From assembly GCA_021397835.1 (NCBI GenBank), contig JAJFZO010000566.1:7622001-7686000 (forward strand): a stretch of DNA of 64,000 bases. Direction: 5' to 3'. Position numbers and translations under genes: made by a program. Positions 23,240 to 36,039 of this stretch are shown in pieces. Numbering within the stretch: the stretch's first letter is position 1; each line of letters opens with the position of its first letter. This DNA comes from Moringa oleifera (taxonomy: Eukaryota > Streptophyta > Magnoliopsida > Brassicales > Moringaceae). The notes under the pieces are model-generated. The model saw nothing but the letters and a program-made list of their open reading frames with translations, had not been told where the DNA came from and did not search any database.

Positions 23240-25360
23240 AGATTACTAGACCATAGGTCTAATTAATTATTAACCTCAATTATATCTATAATTCTATTAT
23301 ATTGTAGGCCTAATTATATGAGATCTAATTATATCATATATTCAATTTTTATGATCTAATTAATTTTACATCCAATTATATCTTAGACCATAATATTTAT
23401 TAGACCCAATTAAATCTTAAGTCAAACTATTTTTCATGCACTATTAAATCATTGGTCGAATTAATTATTAGATTCGAGTCAATTATATATTAAGTCTTAA
23501 ATTTTGTTAAACCTAATCAAATCATGAACCTAACCAATTGTTAAGATCAATTAGTCCAATGGATAGTTAATCTCAATTACATATTCAATCTAATTAAATA
23601 TTAGATCCGATTAATTTTATCTCCAATTAATAAAATTAGACACAATTAGTTATTTGGTTCAATTAATTATTATGCTCAATTGTATATTAAATTCAATTAT
23701 AATTTGAGTATGATTATATCTTAGGCTCAATCATTTCTAGGCCTAGTTATTATTTAGTTCATGCACGATGTCCAATTGTATACTAGATCTAATTAAATCT
23801 TAGACTAATTAATTTTTATACCAATTTATTAATTAGTCTCATTTAGTTCTTAGAACCAATACATCAAGCAAAATTATTTCTTAAGCTATATATTAATCAA
23901 ATGTTTTGTTAGGAGTCAACTCAATTTTAATCTTAATTATATTTTAACCCTAATTATTTATTACTCAGTTCGTTCTTAGATTTAATTATCAAATCTGTTA
24001 GGCTAATTATATATAAAATCTAATTTTTTAGTAGGCTCAATTAAATTTTATACATAATTAATTCTTAGTCACAATTAAATTTGCATCTGATTAATTATAA
24101 GGCTCAATTAACTGTTTTACCTAATTAATTTTTATGTCACTAATTAGTAGGCCAAATAAATTAAGGCGTATTCATTTATTAAGTTCAATTATATATTAAG
24201 TAAATTTATTGAACCCAATTAATTATTAAGCTCAAATAAGACAACATTAAATTTTAGATCCAATAAATTATTAAACGTAATTAATCATTAGGTCTAATTA
24301 TTTGATAGGTCTAACAATTTATTGTGCCCAATTATATGTTGAACTTAATTGTTTATTAAGCTTAACTATATATTGAACCAAATTTTTTATTAAAGTCAAA
24401 ACATTTTTATTACAGGCTCAATTAATTATTTAACCAAATGAACTACTAGGCACAATAAATTATTAGTTTTATTTAGATGTTATACTCATTACACATTATG
24501 CTTAATTGTTTATTAGGCCCACTTATATCTTTAAACCTAATTTTTTATTAGCTTCAATTAAATCTTTTGATCAATTAATTAATTTTCATTGCAAATTATT
24601 TGGTTTAATTGATTGTTAGGCTCAATTACATGTCAAACCCAAAAACTTTTATTATTCAATTAATTCTTAGGCCTAATTAATATACAGTAGGCTAAATTTT
24701 TTTTCAAGATTGATTTGTTTCTCTATTCACATTAAGTAGACTCAACTATGTCTTAGACATCATAATTTATGATCAACTCAAAATATCTATTGGACTCAAT
24801 TATTTATATAGCTCAATTATATTTTAAGTGTAATTAAAATTTAGATCCAATTATATCTTCGGCCTAATTTGTTTCTATGTTCAATTATTTATTGGGCCCA
24901 TGCATACTAGATCCAATTAACTATCAGTCCATTTATATTTTAAATTCAATTGATTATTAGATCCAATCATATTTTTGATCTAATTATATATTAAGATCAT
25001 TTAATTCCTAGCCTCAATTGTATATTAAGCTTAATTAGATGTTAGGATCAATGATATACTAAACATAATTTTTTATTGACCGCAATTGATTCTTTGGTAC
25101 AATTAAATCTTTACCACAATTAAGCATTCATTCCACTTAATTATTAGGTCAAATTAATTTTAGGGTCAATTGCATCTTACACCTACTTAATTGTAAAGCT
25201 TATTGCATTCTTAGGCCTAATTATATACTAAACTCAATTATATGTTAGATTTAATTAATTATTAGGCTTGATTAATAAAGTTTAATTATTTACAAGGAAT
25301 AATTATTTATTAGGTCTAATTATCACTTTAAGCCTAACTATATCTAGGCTGAATTCATTC
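23240..25360 (-). repeat. Higher-order unit of block A1, first copy
   Basis: Matches 28,660-30,880 in direct orientation. Shared strings include GGTCTAATTAATTATTA at 23,257 and 28,666, ACCATAATATTTATTAG at 23,388 and 28,801, GTAGGCTAAATTT at 24,688 and 30,249, and CTATATCTAGGYTGAATT at about 25,339 and 30,865. Offsets run from about 5,410 to 5,540. Divergence is high but order is kept. Confidence 0.75.
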
Positions 25361-25985
25361 TTTGGCCAATTTATTGGGGCCATGCATGTTGAGCCCAATT
25401 GGTTATGAGGCACAGTTATCTTAAGGTCAATTAATTATTGGACCCAATAATGTTTTAAATATAATTTTTATTTGACCTATTTTACTTTTAGGATCAATTA
25501 TATATTAAACTATATTATTTCTTAGGCCCATTTCATATTGAGTTAAACTCATTTTTAGGCGTATTATGGACACTAAGTCTAATTATATCTTAAGCTCCAT
25601 TATATTTTAAAGTAAATTATTTGTTAAGACTATTTCTTTTTTGGGCTCATTATATATTAAGATTGATTATGTATTAGGCTTGATAATCTAATGAATTCTT
25701 AGGTAGGCTTATATCTTTAGCACTTTTAATTAAAAGTATCCATTAATTGGTCTATCCAATTAAATTTTAGGTCTAATAATCATGAGACTCCAAGTATATA
25801 TTAGGCCCTTATGTGTTAGGTCTACTTTTTTTATAGGCCTAATAATTTCTTATTTTCATGCATGATAGGCATAATTAATTTAAAGTAGACACTGACCTCT
25901 CAACTTCAACCCCTGAACTTTCAACCTTTAAGCTTTAACCTCTAACAGCTGTATGAGGCTCATTAATTCATTGTTAAGTCTAATT
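25160..25985 (-). repeat. Inverted-repeat arm, left
   Basis: The reverse complement of this arm matches 62,505-63,250 on the top strand over its whole length. Paired landmarks: the TACTTAATTGTARAGCTTATT string near 25,180 with its complement near 63,215; GGCTGAATTC near 25,346 with its complement at about 63,094; CATGCATGNTRAGCCCAATTGG near 25,384 with its complement near 63,050; GAGACTCCAAGTATATATTAGG near 25,786 with its complement near 62,650; and a telomere-like scar in both. Identity by eye is high compared with other parts of the array. Confidence 0.8.
25885..25960 (-). repeat. Short telomere-like scar (CCCTAAA-type) in block A1
   Basis: GACCTCTCAACTTCAACCCC... followed by AACCTTTAAGCTTTAACCTCTAAC is a decayed CCCTAAA-like run of about 75 bp, ending at ...GTATGAGGCTC. 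The same edges occur inverted at 62,505-62,590 (GAGCCTCATACAG ... GAGGTCAGTGT), so both descend from one rearranged molecule. The larger related block at 38,172-38,725 keeps more of it. Confidence 0.7.
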
Positions 25986-28527
25986 AATTGTTATTTTTTT
26001 AATTGTTAGTTCTAATTACATGCCGAATAATATCTTAGACTCAATTAATTATTAGGCTCAAATATATTTTGGGCCCAATTATATATGAAGTCAAACTTTT
26101 TATTAGGCCGAATTACATATGATATCTAATTTGTTCATGGTTCAAATATTTATTGAGCTCATGCATGTTAACCCAATTAGTTTTTGGGCCCAATTATATC
26201 TTAATCCATTTAATGTTGGATTCATTTATATCTAAAGCTCAATTATATAATTAACTTGATTTCATTCTTAGGTTCCATTTTTGTTATTAGATTTAATTAA
26301 ATTCATATCGTTATTTAACTTATTTTATATTAAGTTCAATTATATGAATGATGTAATTTTATATTAAATCAAATTTTTATTAAGTCCAATTCAGAATTTG
26401 GGCTTATAAATCCAATGAATTGTTAGGACCAATTATTACTTTGGCCTAATTAATTGTTAGGCTCACCATTAGGTCCTAACATATTCTTAAGCCCAATTAT
26501 TTCTTGAAAAATTAATTGTTAAACCAATTAAATTAAGTTTAATTTATTATTAAATCCAATTATATTTTGGGCTATACACTCAAGCACAGTTATATCTCAA
26601 CTTTCATTATAATTAGGTTATTGTGTCATAGGCCTAATTGTTTATAAGGCATAATTATATCAGATAATTAATTTTTTAAGCCCAATTAAATCTTATCAAT
26701 TAATTTTAAGTCGATATATCTTGGGTCATATTGTTTGTTAGGCCTAATTATATAAGTAGAATTAGTTTTTGGATTCATGCATGTTAATCTAATTAATTTG
26801 ATCTAACTGAATAATAAGTCCAACTAGTTCTCAAGCACTATTAATTATTGTGGCTAATTAATTGTTCAACCGAATTGTTCAACCGACTTATATACGAAGG
26901 TCAATTTTTTTTAAACACAATCAAATTTTAAACCTAATTAGTTTTTTGGTATAATAATAATTTGGTCTAATAAATTGTTAATCTCAATTACGTATTTGAC
27001 TCAATTAAATATTTAATCTAATAATTTTTTAGACCTAATTACTACATTTCAGATCCAATTACAACTTCACTCAATTCATTTCTCAGCACAATATATTAAG
27101 TTCATACATGCTATGCCCATTTTTATCTTAAGTGCAACTAAATATTGGATCCAATTATATTTTAGGTCCAAATATTTACTAGTCTCATTTCATTGTTAAA
27201 CCCACTTATAAATTAAGTTTAATCATTTATTAGCCCTAATTATATATTAACTTAATTTTTTATTATTCGATTCAATTAATTATTGGTCATAATTAAATCT
27301 TCGATCCAATTAATTGTTAGATGCAATCAATAATTAAGCCTAATAAATTATTTAGATCTTTACTTTTTGTGCTCAATTACATCTTAAGCTCAATTATATT
27401 TCAAACCCATATATTTATTAGGTCTAATTATATATGAAATTCAAATTTTTGTTATGTCTAATGAGATACCAGGCAAACTAACTCTTATGTAGTATTAAAT
27501 CCTAGGCTTAATTAATTGGTAGATTCAATTAAATTCTTAGCTTCACCACTTTGTTAGATTCAATTATATATTAACCCTAAGTATTTATTAAGCTCGATTA
27601 TATATCCTGCCCATTTTTTTATTAAACTCAATTAAATCTTAGACTTAATTAATTTTGGCCTAATGAATTGTTAGGTCTAATGAGTTATTAGACCCAATTT
27701 TGCATAAAATTTAATTTTTAATTTGACTCAATTAAATCTTACACTAATCAATTTTTTTAGTTACAATTAAATCTTAGGCATAATTCATTGTTTGAAAAAA
27801 TGAATTATTTGGTCTAATTAACTATTAGGCTAAATTACATCATAAAACCAATTATTTGCAGCACAATTAATTCTTAGGTCCAGTTAATATACATTTGGTA
27901 GATTTGCTCATAGACTGAATTATTTCTTAGTTTCATACATAATAAACTGAATTATATCTTGGGCCCAATTATTTATATGCCTTAAGTATATCTTAGATCC
28001 AATTATAAGTTGAATCCAATTATACTTCAGTTTAATTTGTTTTTAGGTCCAATTAATTATGAGCTTAATTATATCTTAAATCTAATTAATGATCAAACTT
28101 AACCATATTTTAAGCCCAATCATGTATGATGCTCAATTAGTTCTTAAATCTAATTATATATTGAGCATAATTATGCATTAAGATCAATAATATATTAAGT
28201 CTAATTTTTATTAGGCTTAAATAAATCTTAAACTTGCACTTTGGCACAATTAAATCGCAGGTCCAATTAATTATTTGTTTCAACTACGTGTTAGACTCAA
28301 ATAAATCTTACCTTGGAAATTTATTAGGTCAATTCAATTCTTAAACCTTGTTATATATTAAAGTTAATTATTTTATAGTTCAATTTTTTATTAGCCTATT
28401 TAAGTGGATTGATTATATATTAAGACAAAATTTTTATTAAAATTTTAATTAATTATTGGACCCAATGAATATCTAGACTTATTGAATTGATAGGTCATCT
28501 TTTCAAGCTTGAATACATATTAAGCTC

Positions 28528-28549
28528 AATTATTATTATTATTATTATT
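28528..28549. repeat. (ATT)n microsatellite
   Basis: Perfect trinucleotide run of seven ATT units inside the 17-bp array, a local expansion of the AATTATTATT part of a monomer. Confidence 0.9.
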
Positions 28550-28659
28550 TGTGTTCAACTAATTCTTAGCTCAATTTGTTTAAAGCCAAACTCATTCTTA
28601 AACTTTACTATTTCTTAGGTTCATGCACGATATGTCAAATACATTATTAGACCTTATAG

Positions 28660-30880
28660 ATGTTAGGTCTAATTAATTATTAGCCTCAATTATATCTCGA
28701 ATCTAATTTTACTTGCCTTATTAGATTATAGGTTGAGATTTAATTATATCATATGTCCAATTTTTATGACATAATCAATTTTAAGCTAATTATATCTTAT
28801 ACCATAATATTTATTAGGCTCAATTACACGTCGAATTATTTTTTGAACTTGGGCATGTTAGCCAATTTAACTTGGTCAAATTAAGTAATAAGTCTAATTA
28901 TATCTTTTTGACCCAATTTTTTATAAGGCCCAATTATTTTTCACACTCTATTAAATCTTATGTCAAATTAATTATTAGGTTTAATTAAGATTCAATTAAA
29001 CGTACATTTATTAGGTCAAATTATATATTGAGTCTTAATTTCTTGTTAGATTGATCAAATCATAAACCAAATTAATTATCAAGTTCAATGAGTCTCTAGG
29101 TCCAATTGATAGTTAATCTCAATTACATATTCGATCTAATTAAATATTGGATCTGATTAATTTAATGTCCAATTCATAAAATTAAACATAATTAGTTATT
29201 CGGCTCAATTAATTATTATGTTTAATTATATCTTAATTGATAAGCTCAATTATAATTTTGATACAATTATATCTTAGACTCAATCGTTTTTATACCCAAT
29301 AATGTATTTAGTTCATGCACACTACATCTAATCATATATTAGATCTAATTAAAATTTATGCCAATTTATTAATTAGTCTCATTTTAGCTCTTAGGGGTAA
29401 TTATAAATCAAGCAAAATAATTTTTTAAGCCTAATTATATATCAAGTCTAAGTTTCTGTTAGGGTCAATTCAATCTTAACCCTAATTACATTTTAGTCCT
29501 AATTATTTGTTAGTCTTCTTTCATTCGTTCATTTAATTATAAATCCATTAGGCCTAATTATCCATAAAATATTATTTTTCATTAAGCTCAATTAAATCTT
29601 TTATCTAATTAATTCTTGATCACAATTAAATTTTGCATCCAACTAACTATGAGGTGTAATTAATTGTTCCACGTAATTATGTCACTAATTTTTAGGATAG
29701 ATGGCATAGCAAACTCACTTATATCTTAGGCTCAATTAATTAGTATGCTTAAATAAATTTTAGGTGTAATCATTTATTAAGTCCAATTATATATTAAACC
29801 CTTTTATCACTAAGCCAAATTAACTCTTAGACAACATTAAATCTAAGTCCTAATAAATTATTAAACATAATTAATTATTAGGTCTAATTATTTTATGCTC
29901 AATTAACTGTTGGGTTTAATTACACCTTAGATTCAATTTTTTATTTAACCCAGTTTACGTATTGAGCTTAATTATCTATTAAACTTAATTTTTTGTTAAA
30001 GTTAAAATATTTTTATTAAAGGTTTAGTTAATTGTTTGACCGAACAAATTACTAGGTACAATGAATTATTATATCCAATTAGATGTTACGCTCAATTCAT
30101 TAGGCCAATTTATATCTTATGCCCAATTTTTTTTTATGAATTTCAATGTAATCTTTGAATCAATTAATTATTTTTCACTATAAATTGTTTGGTTCAATTA
30201 ATTGTTAGACTCAATTACATATCAAACTTAATTATTTTTATGTTTCAATTAACATAGAGTAGGCTAAATTTCTTCTAGGATTGATTTATTTCCAGACTCA
30301 ATTATTTTTTGGACATTATTTATTGTTAGATTGAAATATCTATTGGATCCAACAATATTTTTTGTTCAATTAAAATTAGAGTCCAATTATATCTTAGGCT
30401 TAATTTGTTCCCAGGTTCAATTATTTTTTGAGCTAATGCATGCTAGGTCCAATTAATTATTTGCCTTATTATTTTTAAATTCAATTAATTATTAGATCTA
30501 ATTATATTTTTGATCTAATCTTATATTAAGCTCGTTTAATTCTTAGTCTTGATTATATATTAAGCGTAATTATTTATTAGGATTAGTTATATATTAAACT
30601 TAATTTTTAATTGGACTCAACTAATTCTTAGATAAGATTAAACCTTAGCCTCAAGCAAGTATATTTCAATTAATAATTGGATTAAATTAATTTTTAGGCT
30701 CAATTACATCTTGCACATACTTAATTATAGAGCTTATTTCATTCTTAGGGCTAATTATATGTTAAGCCCAATTAATTACTAGACTTATTAGTGAAGTTCA
30801 ATTATTTATAAGGTATAATTATATATTAAGTTCAATTATCATTTTAGGTCTAATTATATCTAGGTTGAATTTCACCTATC
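28660..30880 (-). repeat. Higher-order unit of block A1, second copy
   Basis: Direct repeat of 23,240-25,360 (see there). It ends within a few bases of the point where array orientation reverses (CTAGGTTGAATTTCACCTAT then CATGCATG), whereas the first copy continues in the same orientation, so the inversion breakpoint truncated this copy. Confidence 0.75.
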
Positions 30881-30888
30881 ATGCATGA

Positions 30889-33870
30889 ACTTAAAAAATA
30901 ATTAGGCTTAAAAATGAGTTTAGCCTTAAGCATATTAATTGGGCTTAAGAATTAGTTGGATACAAAAAATAATTGAGCCTAATATGTAATTAAGCCTAAC
31001 AAATAAGTGGACCTATCAATTCATTAAGTCTAGATATTCATTTGGTCCAATAATTAATTATATTGTTATTAAAATTTTAGCTTAATGTAAAATTGGTCCA
31101 CTTAAATAAATTGAACCTAATGTAAAAATTGGCTAACAATTAATTAGGTCTAGGATTTTTATTAGGTCTAATAAAAAAATTAAACTAATAAATAATTGAC
31201 TTTAACATATAACAAGGTCTAAGAATTGAATTAACCAAATAAATTACTAAGGATAAGATTTATTTGAGTCTAACACTTAGTTGGCCTAATAATTAATTGT
31301 GCCAAAGTTAGGCTTAAGATTCATTTAAACCAAATAAAAATAAGACTAAATATATTATTAAGCCTAATAAATAATAATGCTTAATATATAATCAAATCTA
31401 AGAACTAACTAAGCATCACACATAATTTGACCTTAAATTTAAGATATAACTGGGTCATTACTAATTGGACTTCGAAACAAACTGGACCAATTGGATTCAG
31501 ATTCAATTGGACTTAAGATATACTTTAGGTTTACAAATAATTGGATCTAATGAATAATTTGATCGTAATAATAAATAATAGGACCCAAAATATAATTGGA
31601 TTTATTAAGTATAAAACTAAGAAATAGTTCACCTGTGAGTTAATTTAGCTGAATGCATATTAATTAGACCTAACAATAATTGTACTACAAATAATTGGCT
31701 CTATGATGTAATTTAGCCTAATAGTTAATTAGACCAAATAATTCATTTTGTTAAACAACGAATTAGGCCTAAGATTTAATTGTAACTAAGAATTGATTGG
31801 GCTTAAGATTTAATTGAATCTAATAAAAAAATTAAGCTTGATGGATGATTAGGTCTATCAACTAATTAGAGCTAATAATTCATTGGGTCACATAATTAAT
31901 TGAGCCTAGGATTGAATTGAGTTTAATAAAAAGATAAGCTTAATATATAATCAAAGTTAATAAATAATTAGGCTTAATATATAATTGGACCTAATAAAAT
32001 AGTGAACCTGACAATTTAATTAAATCTAGTAACTAAATTCGGCCTACGATATGATACTACATAAAAATTCGTTTGGCCTAATATCTAATAAGGCATAACA
32101 AAAATTTGAATTTCGTATGCAATTGGATCTAATAAATATATGGATTTAAAATATAATTTGGCTTGAGATGTAATTGAGCTTAATAATTAAAAATTTAAAT
32201 AATTTATTAAGCTTAACTATTAATTGCCTCTAATAATAAATTGGATTGAATAATAAAAAATTGAGTTAATATATAATTAGGCCTAACAAATAATTGAGCT
32301 TAATCTATAAGTAGGTGTAAAAACGAAATGATGCTAATTAATATTTAGATCTAAAATATAATTGGGTCCAATATCTAGTTGCACTTAAGATAAAAGTGTA
32401 TAGCATGCGTGCATAAACTAACTATTTTGTGTCAAGAAATGGGGTAACATGTAGTTGTATCCTAAATATAATAATTGGGTGAAAAAAATTTATTGGCTCT
32501 AATAATTAAGTCAAATGTGTAATTGAGATTATTAATTTATTGGACTAAATAATTCATTATACCTAACAACTAATTAGATTTAAAATTTGATTGTGTTCGA
32601 GAAAAAATTAAGCCTAGTATATAATTTGATTAAACAATTAATTGGCCATAAAATTAAATGTGCTAGAGAATTAGTTGGGCCTGCTAATTAACTGGATCGA
32701 ATTAATTAAGTTAACATGCATGAATTTGAAAATAATTCTATGTATATAATTGGGCCTAACAAAAAACATGAGCTAAGATACATAGACTTAAAATTAATTA
32801 GCCTAAGATTTAATTGGGCTAAAATAATTAGGCATATGATATATAATTATGCCTCATTTACAATTAGGCTTATGATATAATGAACTAATTATAATTGAAC
32901 TTGACATATAAATTGACTTAATATATAGTTGTGCCTAGATTTAGCTTGATCTAATAAAAAATTAACCTTAACATATAATTGATCATAATAAATAATTGGA
33001 TCTAACATTGAATTAGACTTAATACATAGTTAAGCCTAAGATATAAATGAACCCAACAACTAATTGGATTAAGTTATAATTAGACTATTATGCATGAGCC
33101 CAACAAATACTTGGACTTATGAACAAATTAGATCTCACATACAATTGGGCCCAAATTATACATAAATTGAGACTAACTTGTATTAATGGTGCATAAAAAT
33201 CAATTAGGCCTAATATGTAATTTGATTCAAGTGATTAATTTGACCTAAAATTTATTGAGGTCTGATACAAAACTGTGCTTAATATATAGTTGTTAATAAG
33301 AATATAATGAGCTTGATATTTTATTGAGCCCAATGTGTAATTGAGCCTAACAACTTGTTAAGTCAAAAGGTTAATTGAACCTTAAATTTAATTAGATTTA
33401 ATAAAATATTAAGTTTAATATATAATTGAGCTTAATAAATTTTGCTAAATAAAATATTAGATTTAGGACATAATTGTGTAATAATTAATTAAACTTAGCA
33501 AATAATTGTGGCCTAACAATTAATATTTAATAATTAAGTGGGTGGTCTAGAACTTAATTATGCTTAAGAATTAGTTGGGCTTAATGTCTAATTAGGCCTA
33601 ATAACAAATTCGACTTCATTCATAATTGGGCCAAAAATATATTTGAGCCCAATAATTAATTTGCTTTAAGATATAATTTGATTTGAGATGTAATTGGACG
33701 TAATAGTTAATGAACTAACAATTAATTAGTTCTAAGAATTAATTTATGGTCCTCATAATTAATTAGCTCTAAGATTAATTATAAATAAGAATTAATTGAA
33801 TCTAAAATTTAATTGGGATTAAGATATATAATTGGTCATAGCATGCATAAACCCACTAAATAATTGGCTG
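30889..33870 (+). repeat. 17-bp minisatellite array, block B1
   Basis: Same monomer, opposite polarity: AATTGGGCCTAATATAT. A clear run near 32,280-32,400 divides into consecutive 17-mers (AATTGAGCTTAATCTAT, AAGTAGGTGTAAAAACG, AAATGATGCTAATTAAT, ATTTAGATCTAAAATAT, AATTGGGTCCAATATCT). It resembles 36,040-37,970, 40,080-42,480 and 51,390-53,990 in order of variant monomers. The left edge is at CATGCATG (30,890-30,897); the right edge lies about 25 bp past GCATGCAT (33,841-33,848). Confidence 0.85.
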
Positions 33871-35000
33871 TAGTAATTATATATTAAGCTAATTTTTTTA
33901 TGAGGACTAATTGAATTTAATGTCCAATTAATTTTTTAGTGCAATAAATTGTTTAGTCCAATTAAGTGTTAGACTCAGTTACATAATGTCTAATAATGTT
34001 TGTATGGTTAATTTTTTTTAACTGAACTATTTTTAAGTTTCATGTATAATAGACCCAAATATATCTTAGGTGACATTATTTACTATTAAGTCCAATTCTT
34101 TATAAGAGTAAAATATATCTTAAGTCCAATTATAATTTGGGTTTGTTGTATCGTAGGTCCAATTGTTTCTTGAGGTCATGAACCATAGGCTTAATTTATT
34201 ATTGGGTCCAATTATATATTAAATCCAATTAAAACTGGAACCCACTTATATTTCGAACTCAATTATTTATTAGAGTAATTCATTTTTGTACTCAATCATA
34301 GATTAAGCCTAAGTATATACTAAGTCTTTTTTTAATAGGTTTAACAAAATCTTAGGTCTATTCAATTCTTGAATCACAATTAAATTTTGAGGCCAATCAA
34401 TTATTAAGCTCGATTAAATCTTAGATACAATTAACTTGGACTTAATTAATTGGTAGGCCTCATTATTTTTTATGCTCTAATTAATTGTTAAAAATAATTA
34501 ATCATAAAGTCTAAAATTTTATTAGACTGAATTATATATTAGCTCAGATATTTATTAATTTCAAATTTTTTATTAAACCTAAATAAATACTAAGCCCAAT
34601 TGATTGTTCAACCCAACAAACTCAATGAATCTTTAGGCCAAATGAATTGTTCGGCTTAATTATTAAAAATATTTATTTCGTCTTTTAGACCCAATTATAT
34701 ATTAGGCACAATAAATATTAGGCTTAATCAAGTCACTATTCAAGTGAATTGTTCGATTAATTACTTACTAGGCTCAATTCCATATTAGATTTAATTGTAC
34801 CTAGGACAAATTAATATACGTTAGGTACATTTTGGTTTTTAGCTAAATTATTCTTAGACCTAACTATATATCAAGCTTAATATAATTTTGGTGCCAATTA
34901 TATGTAAAACAATTACTTTTTAATTTATTTCATTTTTAGATCCAATAATAGTTAATCTCAATATCTTTTATTAGGTTAAATTAAAACTTAGGCTTTAGGA
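33871..35000 (-). repeat. 17-bp minisatellite array, block A2 (reverse orientation)
   Basis: Polarity returns to TTARGCYCAATTA. It carries the GTCCAATTATAATTTGGGT...TCATG higher-order landmark (about 34,120-34,180), also found near 24,840, 30,390 and 55,200. It ends in a short unrelated stretch (35,000-35,085) before telomere-like DNA. Confidence 0.8.
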
Positions 35001-35084
35001 CAATAAAGGGATATAGATGAACACCACCCTAAAAGATGCAGGGATATTTTTCACCATTCCTTAATTCTAAACCGTAAATTATTA

Positions 35085-36033
35085 GCCAAAACACCCCAAA
35101 CCCCTAAACCTTAAATCCTAATCCCGAACTCTAAGGCCCTAAACTCTAATCTATAAAACCTAAAGAATAACTAATAAATCATAAACTCTAAACTTTAACT
35201 ACTAAACCTTAAATCCTACCTTAATCCTTAAACTTTAAGCTAAAAACCTTAAACTCTGACCCCAAAATCTAAACCTTAACCCTGCTAAACACTAAATCGT
35301 AAACACTAACCCTTAAATCCTAAACCTAACCCCCTAAACCCTCAATCTTAAACCTTAAAACCTAAGCCTTAACCCATAATCCTTAAATTTAAGCCTTTAA
35401 ACTATAACCCCAGCCTCGACTCCTCCATTTTCAATGCAAAACACTAAACCTTAACTTTAAACCTTGACATGTAAAATTTAAACTCTAAGCACTAGCAACT
35501 AAACCTTTAACCCTAACACTAAACTCAAAACCCAAAATGTTAAACCCCAAATCCTAAACCTTAACATCTAAACCATAAACACTAAGTTGGAAACCCTAAA
35601 CCTTAAATTCTAATCCCTAAGCTTGATCACTTAAACACTATATCCTAGTGTTGGCCCTAACCCTAACTTTAACTCTAAACCCTAACCCATAACCACTAAA
35701 TGTTAACCACTAACCCTAACGCATAAACTATAAATGCTAACCCCTAAGCTAATTTAACCTCCATCTATAAACCATAACCTATAACCTCTAAACCTGACCA
35801 CTAAACTCAAAACCCTAAACGTCAACCCCTTGTTGCTAAACTCTAAACCTTAAACCTCATCCTTGAATCATTAATCCTTAAATCTAAACCATTAACCCTA
35901 AATCCTATATTATAACCAGTTTAAGGATTAGTATTTAAGTTTTAGGGTTTAGACTTTAGTGGTTAGGGTTTAGAGCTTAATGCTTTTGATTTAGGATTCA
36001 AAGATTAGGGTGTAAAAGTTGGGATTTGTGGTA
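35085..36033. repeat. Degenerate telomere-like block 1, CCCTAAA then TTTAGGG
   Basis: 35,085-35,918 is built of CCCTAAA variants (ACCCTAAAC, AACCTTAAA, CCCTAACCC), the plant telomere motif on its C-rich strand. At 35,919 polarity flips to TTTAGGG variants (GTTTTAGGGTTTAG, GGTTAGGGTTTAG) up to about 36,033. The motif is far from perfect, so this is an old interstitial telomere-like repeat. The order CCCTAAA then TTTAGGG is the reverse of a simple end-to-end telomere fusion. The flip junction (ATAACCAGTTTAAGGATTAG) is shared with block 2. Confidence 0.85.
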
Positions 36034-36039
36034 GAATAA

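Larger units (their letters stand above)
23240..30889 (-). repeat. 17-bp minisatellite array, block A1 (reverse orientation)
   Basis: About 7.6 kb of diverged 17-bp monomers, read here as ATATATTAGGCCCAATT. Cutting the sequence at each AATTA start gives mostly 17-bp steps (for example around 23,330-23,520), with occasional 15-18 bp units. GC is nearly confined to the central RGGCYY motif; no CpG is in the consensus. It contains two higher-order copies (see 23,240 and 28,660), a telomere-like scar at 25,885-25,960 and a (ATT)n run at 28,528-28,549. No coding frames. Orientation flips at 30,889. Confidence 0.85.
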
